DNA of 64,000 nucleotides from NCBI GenBank assembly GCA_963931865.1, contig OZ007505.1:17695457-17759456 (forward strand). Direction: 5' to 3'. Under the pieces are notes generated by a model that was given only the letters and a program-made list of their open reading frames with translations, was not told the origin of the DNA and ran no database searches. Positions 28,001 through 35,912 of the stretch are shown in pieces. How positions within the stretch are numbered: the first letter of the stretch is position 1; each line of letters begins with the position of its first letter. Origin of the DNA: Axinella damicornis (taxonomy: Eukaryota; Porifera; Demospongiae; Axinellida; Axinellidae). The translations under genes and the position numbers were made by a program.

Positions 28001-28789
28001 TTCTCACTTGTTTCTTTTCGATGATACGGAAGTGAATCGGACGTATACGTATCAATTTTACCGACCATTTACAAACGAACACGAATTCCCATGTTTTTCT
28101 GGGAATGCTTGCGCATGCGCAAGCAGCGGATACCAGGCCGCTTTCTCTCCTCCCACGTGGCCTGGGAACGAGGCTAGTACATTACTGAATCAATACTGTT
28201 CAAGCAGTTAGCTTAGCAATTCACTCACAAGCATGACCACTAAGTTCCCTCCTCCCTCCCTTCCCTACCACACCTCCCTTCCCTCTCTCTCTTTCCTGAC
28301 ACGTCCCAACGCACCACCTCGCTCCCCTCTCTCCCTTCCATGACACTCCCTCTCTCCCTCACTTTGACTCCCCACCTTCCCCCTTTCCCCTCCCTCTGAC
28401 CACCTTCTTCAACACCCCCCCCCCCCCCCCCCCCCCTTCTCCCTTGCCCTCTCTCTTCCTCCTTCTCTCTCCCTTCCGTGGCATACCTTCTCCCTCCCCA
28501 TTCCCAACACATCATCTCCCTCCCCCAATACCTCCCACTTCCCCTCTCTTGTCCACTTTCCTTTCCTCCCCTCTCTCTCGTCCATTTCCCCCCTCTCTCA
28601 TCCACTTTACCCAGTTGGATATCTGCCCTGGAGAAAGTCGTAAACCTTGAGATCCCCAGCCCTGCTACCTTGAGTCCCACAGCCTCATTGGGTGACGTCG
28701 ATGGCAGGAGATTGAGATCACAAAGTGTTAGAGAAACTTCTGATTCACCTGTAGGCGATGAGAAGAGTAACCTCGAACAGTCCATTTGA
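7104..28789 (+). CDS. FGD6: FGD6/FGD5-like RhoGEF with DH-PH-FYVE-PH domains
   Basis: Predicted guanine nucleotide exchange factor for Rho/Cdc42-type GTPases acting at phosphoinositide membranes (family knowledge). Exons: 7104-8870, 16671-16732, 18182-18361, 19366-19522, 19827-19911, 20624-20674, 20823-20881, 21120-21263, 23052-23215, 23396-23426, 23517-23579, 23754-23888, 24192-24288, 24906-24979, 25157-25282, 25485-25535, 26387-26481, 28615-28789 (TGA). Sum 3516 nt, 1171 residues, frame unbroken. Residues 1-589 (exon 1) are low-complexity, Pro/Ser-rich with PPKP runs. DH domain about 590-787 (KRLKIAQELLDTEKTYV, HYMLEPVQRIPRYRLLL); PH1 about 810-905; FYVE about 930-1000 (CQVC, RRHHCRACGK, RVCECC) lacking the classic WxxD, as in FGD proteins; PH2 about 1025-1130, ending with the WISALEK helix. 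The ATG at 7104 has an A at -3. FGD6 fits best by eye; FGD5 or a pre-duplication FGD cannot be excluded. Confidence 0.92.
8327..8510 (+). repeat. 36-bp coding repeat in FGD exon 1
   Basis: About five copies of a 36-bp unit encoding 12 residues of the type SSSTPEPSKAGT. It keeps frame and lies in the disordered N-terminal region. Confidence 0.85.
9982..10376. mobile_element. 377-bp TAGCCTCG-type element with perfect 9-bp target duplication
   Basis: Element 9991-10367 begins TAGCCTCGTTCCCAGGCC and ends GGCCTGGGAACGGAGCTA. CCATGGGGA flanks both sides (9982-9990 and 10368-10376). The interior shows no transposase frame. Confidence 0.88.
11554..11665. mobile_element. 90-bp TAGCCTCG-type hairpin with 40-bp perfect arms
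   Basis: Element 11567-11656; arms are perfect complements around a 10-bp loop. CTTTTGATC occurs immediately after the right end (11657-11665) and, four bases away, before the left end (11554-11562). Confidence 0.85.
12488..12586. mobile_element. TTAA-bounded palindromic MITE, copy 1
   Basis: 99 bp, almost entirely one palindrome from TTAAGGTGGCAGATACC to its complement, centre CGGGGGCCCCCG. One base is missing in the right arm. Copy 2 is at 29472-29571. Confidence 0.88.
13244..13997. repeat. 45-bp minisatellite, about 17 copies
   Basis: Tandem 45-bp unit (GTCTGGGAATGGGACTGG plus GTGAGCAGTGCGTCAGCATG) with few point variants. Because 45 is divisible by three, frames of up to 302 codons stay open on both strands; none is a gene. 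It lies inside the first FGD intron. Confidence 0.95.
14500..15260. mobile_element. AT-rich element with GGGG-TTCCGCAT inverted termini
   Basis: The left terminus (14504 on: a G run, TTCCGCAT, a T run) is the complement of the right terminus (15232-15256: an A run, ATGCGGAA, a C run). ATAA on the left and TTAA on the right may be a decayed TTAA target duplication. The interior is AT-rich compared with its flanks and has no transposase. Confidence 0.65.
15409..15464. mobile_element. 38-bp TAGCCTCG-type element with perfect 9-bp target duplication
   Basis: Element 15418-15455 is flanked by CCGTTGACC at 15409-15417 and 15456-15464. Confidence 0.85.
15596..15757. repeat. 26-bp tandem repeat, about six copies
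   Basis: Unit CTTGGGTGAGAGTAGCACC plus GGACCCC; one copy is shortened. Confidence 0.85.
16733..16804 (+). repeat. (GT)n microsatellite starting in an FGD splice donor
   Basis: The donor GTAAGT at 16733 runs straight into about 34 GT units. Confidence 0.9.
17275..17462. repeat. 26-bp tandem repeat, seven copies
   Basis: Identical head-to-tail units (CCCTGGGAATCACCACTCTC then ATGCAA). There are no spacers, so it is a minisatellite and not a CRISPR array. Confidence 0.92.
17520..18181. repeat. CT-rich tract ending at an FGD splice acceptor
   Basis: About 660 bp of nearly pure pyrimidine (CTCCCTCCCCTT variants) that ends at the AG before exon 18182. Similar tracts end at acceptors 4876, 16670, 19365, 23753, 25156, 25484 and 28614. 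Confidence 0.9.
18470..18625. repeat. 77-bp tandem duplication in an FGD intron
   Basis: Two adjacent copies with a few differences, containing CATGACTGTCGTGTGACCGG and CTATCATTCGACTATCAC. Confidence 0.85.
19920..20001. repeat. Poly-G tract just after an FGD donor
   Basis: Begins eight bases after the splice donor at 19912; ends with an unbroken run of 41 G (19961-20001). Confidence 0.9.
20254..20284 (-). ncRNA. Hammerhead-ribozyme-like core
   Basis: On the minus strand: CTGAGGA (fits CUGANGA), a perfect 6-bp stem GATCAG/CTGATC around a 6-base loop, then GAAAC. This is the order of a hammerhead catalytic core with stem II. Stems I and III were not established. Probably a relic of a retroelement. 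Confidence 0.4.
22230..22287. mobile_element. 40-bp TAGCCTCG-type hairpin with 9-bp target duplication
   Basis: Element 22239-22278; flanks CTACATGTA (22230-22238) and CTACGTGTA (22279-22287) match at 8 of 9. Confidence 0.82.
22771..22875. mobile_element. Single arm of a long-TIR element
   Basis: Starts TAGCCTCGTACCCGGGCC and matches the terminal arms of the element at 26775-27377 (CCCCAGC, CGCTTGCAGTACTA). The partner arm is not seen nearby. Confidence 0.6.
23889..24130. repeat. CTGT-type microsatellite starting at an FGD donor
   Basis: Follows the FYVE-exon donor GTCAGT; degenerate CTGT/CTGC/CTAT repeats on the + strand. Confidence 0.88.
24310..24705. repeat. About 61-bp tandem repeat in an FGD intron
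   Basis: Roughly six imperfect copies sharing TCTGGTGTCAC, CCTAGTCCATCCAGGATTG and CCTAGGCAGCCCGGGATC. A TAGCCTCG-type hairpin (about 24708-24749) follows directly. Confidence 0.8.
25702..25851. mobile_element. Foldback element with about 70-bp arms
   Basis: GGACTACCCAACCCCC through ACACCGGCAGTCCCTGG is mirrored after a 5-bp centre by CCAGGGACTGCCGGTGT through TGGTTGGGTAGTCC. Related fragments precede it from 25627. Confidence 0.75.
26775..27377. mobile_element. 600-bp element with long (about 140 bp) inverted termini
   Basis: Left arm from 26775 (CCCAGGCCTTCTCACCCCAG) and right arm ending at 27377 are imperfect complements over about 140 bp, including GCTTGCAGTACTAA and GTGGCACATTCCC. The middle (about 26925-27230) is unique with no transposase. 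It lies in the last FGD intron. Confidence 0.75.
27583..28173. mobile_element. Second long inverted-repeat element in the last FGD intron
   Basis: 27583-27640 (CCCAGGCCGCGTGGGAGG, AAAGCGGCCTGGTATCC) is complementary to 28110-28166. The right end is the usual TGGGAACGAGGCTA; the left end is rearranged. The interior has no recognisable protein. Confidence 0.7.
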
Positions 28790-29942
28790 TGAGAAGTGAA
28801 CAAATTTTCAAATTTCACTGTGTATACAACTGTACAGCTTTTGTGTGCAATGTTCATTGTTGTTGTTGTGTATATATCGCTTAATACCTGTCTCTGTATG
28901 TATAGTATTGCTATTGCTACTTTGTTCTGTTGTGTTTTGTTCATAGACTGAATCAGAAACTGCATTCATGAAGTTTTGTCACTCAACAGTTAGGGCTCGT
29001 TGACATACTTTTACATAATAGGAAACGTGAGTTGTCCACACCAGGTACTTCAGGGCAGACTGTTAACCACCAGTTATCATGGTACAAGGGGTTGTTGTCA
29101 TAGCAATGGAAACCTGAATTTCGTTTTGCGGAATAAAGTCTATTGTGAACTGGGTGCTCAGATTGCGAATTAAAAGTCTGTAGTACTTGTGTAACTAATT
29201 GGTTCATGCAATCTGGACTAATAGAGTCACTAGAGTGCCATACTAGACACATGTCACAGATTATGTACAGCTGATATGAATTCTACATGTACTTACCGTG
29301 TATCTAATTTTCGAGATCATTGTTCTACTCCATGTGTTAGTGAATGTGCAGGTTTTAATTGAAAAGTTTTTTTTTTCTCCAAAAACAACCAAGTGGCAGC
29401 TGCCACTAGTCTGGGCATGAGACAAGTGGCAGCTAATGAGAGGGGAACAAACTAAACTGCATTTCAGTTACTTAAGGTGGCACATACCCCTTTACGTTAG
29501 GTTACCTTTAACCGTCGGGGGCCCCCGACGGTTAAAGGTAACCTAACGTAAAGGGGTATGTGCCACCTTAAATTGGAGGAACAACAAATTTTACGCATCA
29601 ACGTTAACTAAAAGCAGCTAAAGTGCTTTTAGCAACATACTTGGAACAGTATTACAACAACACTAAGTCTTATCATGGATAATAATATTGACTACGTAAA
29701 CGTAGTCTATATTATCCATGGTCTTATTATCATTTTTTGAATGGTAATCAAACAATCACATGTCGTCTAAATTAGCATTCATTGGCCCACAAACTTCGTG
29801 AATTTTATTTGTACATCCCCAACAGCAAAAACGCACATTATTCATGGTTGCATGTGACTTTGTATAGCCTCACTTGCACTACATTTGTAGAAAGAAAGGT
29901 ATGCCTGGTCCGTAGTGTTGCCCTGATCCCCAGAGTACCAAC
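28790..29942. other. FGD 3' flank and intergenic region
   Basis: AATAAA at 29132-29137, about 340 bp after the FGD stop, is a plausible polyadenylation signal. Beyond it lie palindromic MITE copy 2 (29472-29571) and a foldback centred on ACTACGTAAACGTAGT (about 29669-29727). The promoter of the cupin gene should be in the last few hundred bases; no motif is clear. Confidence 0.6.
29472..29571. mobile_element. TTAA-bounded palindromic MITE, copy 2
   Basis: 100-bp perfect palindrome from TTAAGGTGGCACATACC, centre CGGGGGCCCCCG. Two positions differ from copy 1 at 12488, each changed in both arms. Confidence 0.9.
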
Positions 29943-31346
29943 ATGGACACTACTAATGGTATGAGCTCACTCGACAGTGTCTGGTACGAGAAGGAGACTG
30001 ACGTCCATAGGACGTGGTGGAGAGAATTTCCCTCTTCTGGCCAAGGTACTGCCACCTTCAAGCTCATACGAAGCTCCCCTTTTAGCATCGTCGTCCGTCC
30101 GGCGAAACCGGCTGCAGATCACCAGTGGATTGCGCTGGAGATTTGCAAAGATGTAACCTGCTTCAAGCTCGGTGCGCACCCTCCAAAAACTCTCGTGCAC
30201 CGATCAGGGTGCACAGATTATGGTGATACTGTAGGATTGGTTCCTGACAGGAGAATTGCGTACTGGTTTAGCTTCGACAGAGATCACCTTGTGGTTAAAT
30301 ACGGAAAAGGCTACAGAATGACTGAAACGACCATTCTTGAGTACGATTTCCTGAAAGGAAAGGGGAAAGAGGCGCAAGAGCGTATTCGTGAGGATTTGTC
30401 TTACCTCTTCAGTCCGCTGCAGCGCAAAGTAATTGAACTGTACGATGTGGGGGAGGAGCTGCAGCTGCAGACTACGCATGCGCAGAATGGAGTCCTCGAT
30501 GAAGATGAGCTGTGTTGCTCGTCAAATAAATGTCGACTGTCGGACGTAAAGGGATATGCTGAAGCGGAAGAAATGGTGGAATTCAATCGGTGTCCTTTCA
30601 TTGCAAACTGTCCAAGCCTGATTCTAGATAGCTCCAAAGTATCTCTTTTCGAAATGGATGAGAGTAGGTACATGTTTTCAGCTAGCCTCCCACTACCGTG
30701 TCAAGAGCTGTACGCAAACGTCGCTCGAGCACAATACGTCGATCTTGACTGGTCACCAGATGCGAGCCAGCACAAACTATCAGATGCAATCCGCTACAGC
30801 ATCAACACCAAGGGAAAGCTTTTGCACAGGAAGCTCAAAGAGAAGGGTGGTCTTTTCTGCAAGGATGCACCACCCGAGGAATCGTACTTGCGGGTTGGAT
30901 TGGGCCCCCATCGGGGAAACTCCCCTGGCATCCCCTACGTACTCGAGATATGGCCCTCAAAACACTACAGTCCCATCCATAATCACGGAAACGCATATGC
31001 CATCATCAAGGTTGTTCATGGCAGCTTGACCGTCAGAGTATTCAATAAGCATGACATCGCACATCTGGGTGCAAAACCTCTGAAAGAAGTGGACATTCGC
31101 AAAGGAGACGTAACTTGGATTTCCCCCAACTGGTACCAAACACACCAACTAGTTAACAACACCTCCGACTTTTGTGCTACAATCCAGTGCTATCAGTACG
31201 GGGAAGGAGACAGCCTCCATTGGCCATTTTTTGACTACCTTTCCACTGACAATGTGATTGAAGAATTTCTTCCAAACGCTGACTTTCAGTTCAGGGAATT
31301 GAGAGAACAGTTGATGAAGGAATATGCAGACTCACTGGCAACATAA
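29943..31346 (+). CDS. Cysteine dioxygenase-type cupin protein with a large unknown N-terminal region
   Basis: One uninterrupted 467-codon frame, ATG to TAA, unlike the intron-rich neighbours. The C-terminal part (about residues 300-440) resembles cysteine dioxygenase, the iron enzyme that oxidises cysteine to cysteine sulfinate. Visible: Y315-L-R317 (equivalent of Y58/R60 that hold the substrate in mammals), H346-N-H348 and H401, spaced like the three iron-binding His of CDO, then the CYQY segment near 416-419 for the active-site Tyr. The Cys that cross-links to that Tyr in mammals is absent (Ala/Tyr at 352-353), as in many bacterial CDOs. Residues 1-150 look beta-rich (YWFSFDRDHLVVKYGKGY) and I do not recognise the domain; the middle has a Cys-containing stretch (CCSSNKC). 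The enzyme substrate could be another thiol. A retrocopy, a transferred gene or simple intron loss would each explain the missing introns. Confidence 0.82.
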   Translation: MDTTNGMSSLDSVWYEKETDVHRTWWREFPSSGQGTATFKLIRSSPFSIVVRPAKPAADHQWIALEICKDVTCFKLGAHPPKTLVHRSGCTDYGDTVGLVPDRRIAYWFSFDRDHLVVKYGKGYRMTETTILEYDFLKGKGKEAQERIREDLSYLFSPLQRKVIELYDVGEELQLQTTHAQNGVLDEDELCCSSNKCRLSDVKGYAEAEEMVEFNRCPFIANCPSLILDSSKVSLFEMDESRYMFSASLPLPCQELYANVARAQYVDLDWSPDASQHKLSDAIRYSINTKGKLLHRKLKEKGGLFCKDAPPEESYLRVGLGPHRGNSPGIPYVLEIWPSKHYSPIHNHGNAYAIIKVVHGSLTVRVFNKHDIAHLGAKPLKEVDIRKGDVTWISPNWYQTHQLVNNTSDFCATIQCYQYGEGDSLHWPFFDYLSTDNVIEEFLPNADFQFRELREQLMKEYADSLAT

Positions 31347-32210
31347 CACTAGTTCCATTGCTGGAAACACCAAATCAAATCCCCCTCCCTGACCCAGAAA
31401 GTGATTTTATGTACTATTTAATATGGACTAGTTGTGGTTGTAATACCGTTGTATCTAGCATGTCAAACAGTCATAACACGTGGTTTTGAGCATGCGCATA
31501 AGTGCGACCCGGCCTCATTCCCAGAACGTACGTCTGGCCTGGAAGCTGACAGTCAAGTACAAGCATCTAGTGAGTTCGAGTACTAGCTAATGGTCCATAA
31601 CTTTGCCAGCCACCCAGTGACAAAGTGAATGTTCAACTTGGTTAGATAAAAGATAATAGATTGTAATTCAGCAGGTGATATTCTGAATTGGCATGCCAAG
31701 CCTTGCAATTGAGCCAGGCATGACAAAATGTGAGGGTATATTCAGCACAGATGATAGTTTGTGTGAGGTAGGGAACAGAGGATTGGCTCTGAGCTGGATG
31801 CTCAGCTTGTTGGGGAGGGGGCATCATTATCATCAAAGTTTATTTGGAGGTGTTCTGCTTAGCTGGGGAGCAGCTAGTCTCAATCGATCCCAGGCCCAAG
31901 CAACCCCAGCGCATCGCATGCGCAAATCGCTTCCAGTATCGCGCAAGGGGATATGAAAGTGCATGATCCGCATTGGGTCTGGAGCAGCTGCACATTGACT
32001 AAGCATATCCAATACTGTGTCATCAGTGCATGTCCATATGCAAATGTGCATGTCAGTGTACCGTGGCTATACATCCTTGTACCCACAATATGTATAAGCA
32101 AGAAAGTAAAATCGAATTAGTGATGGCCTGCATACTCCACGCAAAGAACAAGTGGAATGTCATTGAACATCCCCATCCTATTCTGCATGAGATGGGACTG
32201 AGGATATGTT

Positions 32211-32788
32211 TTAACCCTTTAAGCCCCATTGACGTCTATAGACGTCATTTAGACCCTATGCACTTGTAGGGCTTCTCGTCAGTCCCCCCCAAAAGAGACC
32301 CAAAAGGCTTCAGAGGGCCTAGGGACGACTTTGAGGGACGAACTAAAAAATTTGGGCAGATTTCGGCACGCATCCGTAGAAGCAAGGGGGTATCAAAAGG
32401 GGAGGGGGCAGCCCCCCCTTCGCCTGTCGTGGGTGTTTTTTGATTTTAATGAGATTCATCGACCCGAGGATTTTTGATTTTAATGATATTCATAGACCCC
32501 ACCCAGGGCCTCAAGAAAACATGCAAATTGGTGGTGTAAGGTGTGCCACCAGTCAGATCTGGCCCAAGTTTAGGGAAATGCTGGGCGAAAATCCGGCTGA
32601 CATCCACCTTTGACCTCCGATTTCTGGGCTTGTGGAGGGTCATGAATATCATTAACGGTATTGCCAGAGGGGTCTCTCCACGTGTGCGGGCCCCACGAAG
32701 TTTGGCCGCTGAGGAGCAAATGCTATGTGAGAGGAGTACCTACGAAATTGTTGTCTTGGTGGGAAGAATTCGGTGGTTAAAGGGTTAA
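32211..32788. mobile_element. TTAA-flanked MITE, piggyBac-like
   Basis: TTAA at 32211-32214 and 32785-32788 brackets an element that begins CCCTTTAA and ends TTAAAGGG. TTAA target duplications with CCC..GGG ends are typical of piggyBac-type elements. The interior (570 bp) carries no transposase. Confidence 0.75.
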
Positions 32789-33521
32789 TGACAGTTCCCC
32801 AGCTTATTTTAGAGATGAAGTAGCTATATATGACAGGTTTGCTTTTTTGAAATCAGTTCTTGTTACTGTATTGAACGGAGGTTCCCTTTACACTGTGGGA
32901 ACATGGACGTAATTGCAAAGTTAAAGTGCACTTGCTCGAGAGCTACACTGTACGACACAAAAACACATCCAGTGATCTCAAGTAATCTCTGCTAATGCTG
33001 GATTGATGCTTGGTTTGAGTGTCCCAAAGTCAAATAGAACAGCCTATCTAAGAATAAGAACTTGACAACCTGGGAATGAGGTTGGAGAAATTTTCCCCCA
33101 ACAGAGCCAGGTACTGGTATAGCTGTTAAACTCCCACTGTAGCTTTTAGAAACAGAATCCTAATGGAGAATACAGTAGTAGGCTTCAGAACTCCATCTCG
33201 CACTGTAAGACCTGAAATAATAATTATGCATTCCCATTAATTGCGTTATAAAGTGGAATGTAAACAACTGCAATACGGTTTCTTGTTTACAAGCTGACCT
33301 ATGTTTTTGGAGGGGGGGAGGGGAGAGGGGGGGGAAGGGGAGAGGGGGGGGGGGGGGGGGAGCAGGAAAGGTGATCCTTTAGCTATAGTAAGTAGGTACT
33401 TCCTAGTTTGTACTGCTTTAACTGCAGTTTCTAACAGGAGCCCAATGTCATCACTGGCTGTACACAGTACAAATCACACCACTGACATCACTGACATCCG
33501 AATGTATTTGTCCATACACCC

Positions 33522-33905
33522 AGCATGCTATAGAATGAGGCTCCCCCTTGCATGCTATAGAATGAGGCTCCCCCCCAGCATGCTATAGAATGAGGCTCCC
33601 CCCTGCATGCTATAGAATGAGGCTCCCCCCTGCATGCTATAGAATGAGGCTCCCCCCTGCATGCTATAGAATGAGGCTCCCCCCTGCATGCTATAGAATG
33701 AGGCTCCCCCCAGCATGCTATAGAATGAGGCTCCCCCCCTGCATGCTATAGAATGAGGCTCCCCCCCTGCATGCTATAGAATGAGGCTCCCCCCTGCATG
33801 CTATAGAATGAGACTCCCCCCTGCATGCTATAGAATGAGGCTCCCCCCTGCATGCTATAGAATGAGGCTCCCCCCTGCATGCTATAGAATGAGGCTCCCC
33901 CCTGC
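33522..33905. repeat. 27-bp minisatellite, about 14 copies
   Basis: Unit CATGCTATAGAATGAGGCTC plus a variable C run; length varies by one or two C. Open frames here are repeat artefacts. Confidence 0.92.
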
Positions 33906-35881
33906 ATGGTATATAACACCTCCCTCAAGGGAATACAGTACCAATCAGTGGATGCCATATCCCATGCCATTTTCACTAGTGAAATTGAGAAGTAAAGTCC
34001 CAGGAAATAATGTCCCCGGCCCATACCAATTCACTCGGAAATAATGTCCCCCCGTACCAATCCACTCGGAAATAATGTCCCACGTACCAATTCACTCGGA
34101 AATAATGTCCCCACATACCAAATTCACTGGGAATAATGTATCCCGTACCAGTACCAACTTCACTGTGAATTAATGTCCCCCCCCCCCCCCGCCCTACCCG
34201 TACCAAATTCACTTGGAAATAATGTCCCCAGTACCAAATTCACGTTGAATATTGTGCCCCATATGAGGACACCATGTCTGTTGGAGGGTATGTAGCATGT
34301 AGGCAGTATTCGCTAATGAACACTTGCTGTTGCATGGGCAGCATTCACTAGGGAAAGGAACACTGAATTCACCCTGTTACCGGACCAATCATTTTCCAGT
34401 GGAGATCATGACATTGTATTCAATTTTTGAAATTGGCTGCTGTGAAGATTCATTCTGGTTTGTCAGCGGAAAGCATGTTGACAACTAGAAAAACAGTGTT
34501 GAGTGGGGATTAATGGAGTACATGATAAATGCATGGGACTTTTTGGCTGTATGCAAGCTGAGTGCATGATGATATCATCCTTGATCCCTCATTCCAGCAA
34601 GTGATGATGCCTTCATCCGCTCTTGCTGTATGTGGAAATTACATGATAATGCTGTGTACTGGAAACATCGTCTGTTTGTTGGCTATACAGTGGAACGCAC
34701 CCTTGGACAGAAAACATGTTAATAATAGGTATCCCCTTCAGGAGAAGCATAATTAATGTGAAGGTGGATTGGTCAGGTGTCCTTTACACAGTGCATAAAA
34801 TAAGTTGATGAAAAGCTCCCGTGTTCAACCACAGAAGCATGCAGCGCTGATTGAAGTGCCTTGGACCGATTCCAGCTTTTTGCATACATTTAACTCTGTG
34901 CCAACAAATTATTCCCATGATAGGGTATCCTTGTTGTCCCTCAATACACTCATCATTGTGTGTACAGTTATAGGGTTGCAGCTGCTGGAAGAAGCCTCGC
35001 ACCAATAGGAAACGAGATTACTCGCTCGTCTCGGATGCTTGACAAGTGCGCATATTGACATCACCTACATTGCAGTGAGAATGTCATGGTGACATAACCT
35101 TCATGCAGTGAGCATGTCACAATGACATCACCTTCATTGCAGTGAGGATGATGTCATGATGACATCACCTTCATTACATGTGTGTTCTTGATGTCAGACT
35201 AACAATCAGTACAACAGGACAGAGTAAACTCTTTGCTGTGGTCTGACATTTCTTGAGATAATTTTAATGGGTCATCCTCTCCAAACTACTCTGTTTGACC
35301 AGAGTTCATCAGGTCTTGGGCTAAAATCTCAGTGTGAAAGCAAAATAAAGTTTACCTCCAAGCACTTTCGACCAAAAGCTGGTCTCCTGATTGGGGGAAT
35401 GTCGCCTGTAAAGCAATGGGTAGGGCACCTGGGATTTTTTGGTGACGGTCTAGTGTTGTGTTAGTTACCATACTATAACTAAATACGGTGTTAAAATAAT
35501 ATTGGTTTGACAAAAACAAAGTTTGCATTTGCAGCTCATAAGCTCCTGCAGATACCCCGGTACCTTGGTTAACTGTACATGTACAACTGTTTATAGCAAC
35601 CCTTTTTGCCTTTTTGTGCTAATTAGTTGACTAAAATGTCACCAAGTCATTAGGAACTGGTCGGCTGCTTTGATCATTCAGTCACAAGTAGAGATTACAT
35701 CATCTCAGGAAGGATGACATCACTGCCCACTGCGTCTAGTCTGGACTGAGATTGATTGTGAAGGCAAGATTAGTAAAGGCAGGATGACATTGTGGTGGAT
35801 CCCAAAATTTGATCTTTGAGAATAACACAACTCTGGTGTACCCTTGAAAAGCTTTCTTCACGCAACAAGCCTAACTCGCTT

Positions 35882-35912
35882 TCATCAGCAGCATTCATCC
35901 AGAAATGCACCC
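35882..35912 (-). other. Decayed hammerhead-like motif
   Basis: On the minus strand CTGATGA starts at 35888 and reads toward lower coordinates; a 6-bp stem with wobble pairs (AGCGAG/CTTGTT) follows, then GTGAAG where GAAAC is expected. Confidence 0.2.

Noticed and set aside
33781..34044. Repetitive CYRMRLPPA peptide frame
   Set aside because: 27-bp minisatellite translated; no start or splice context.
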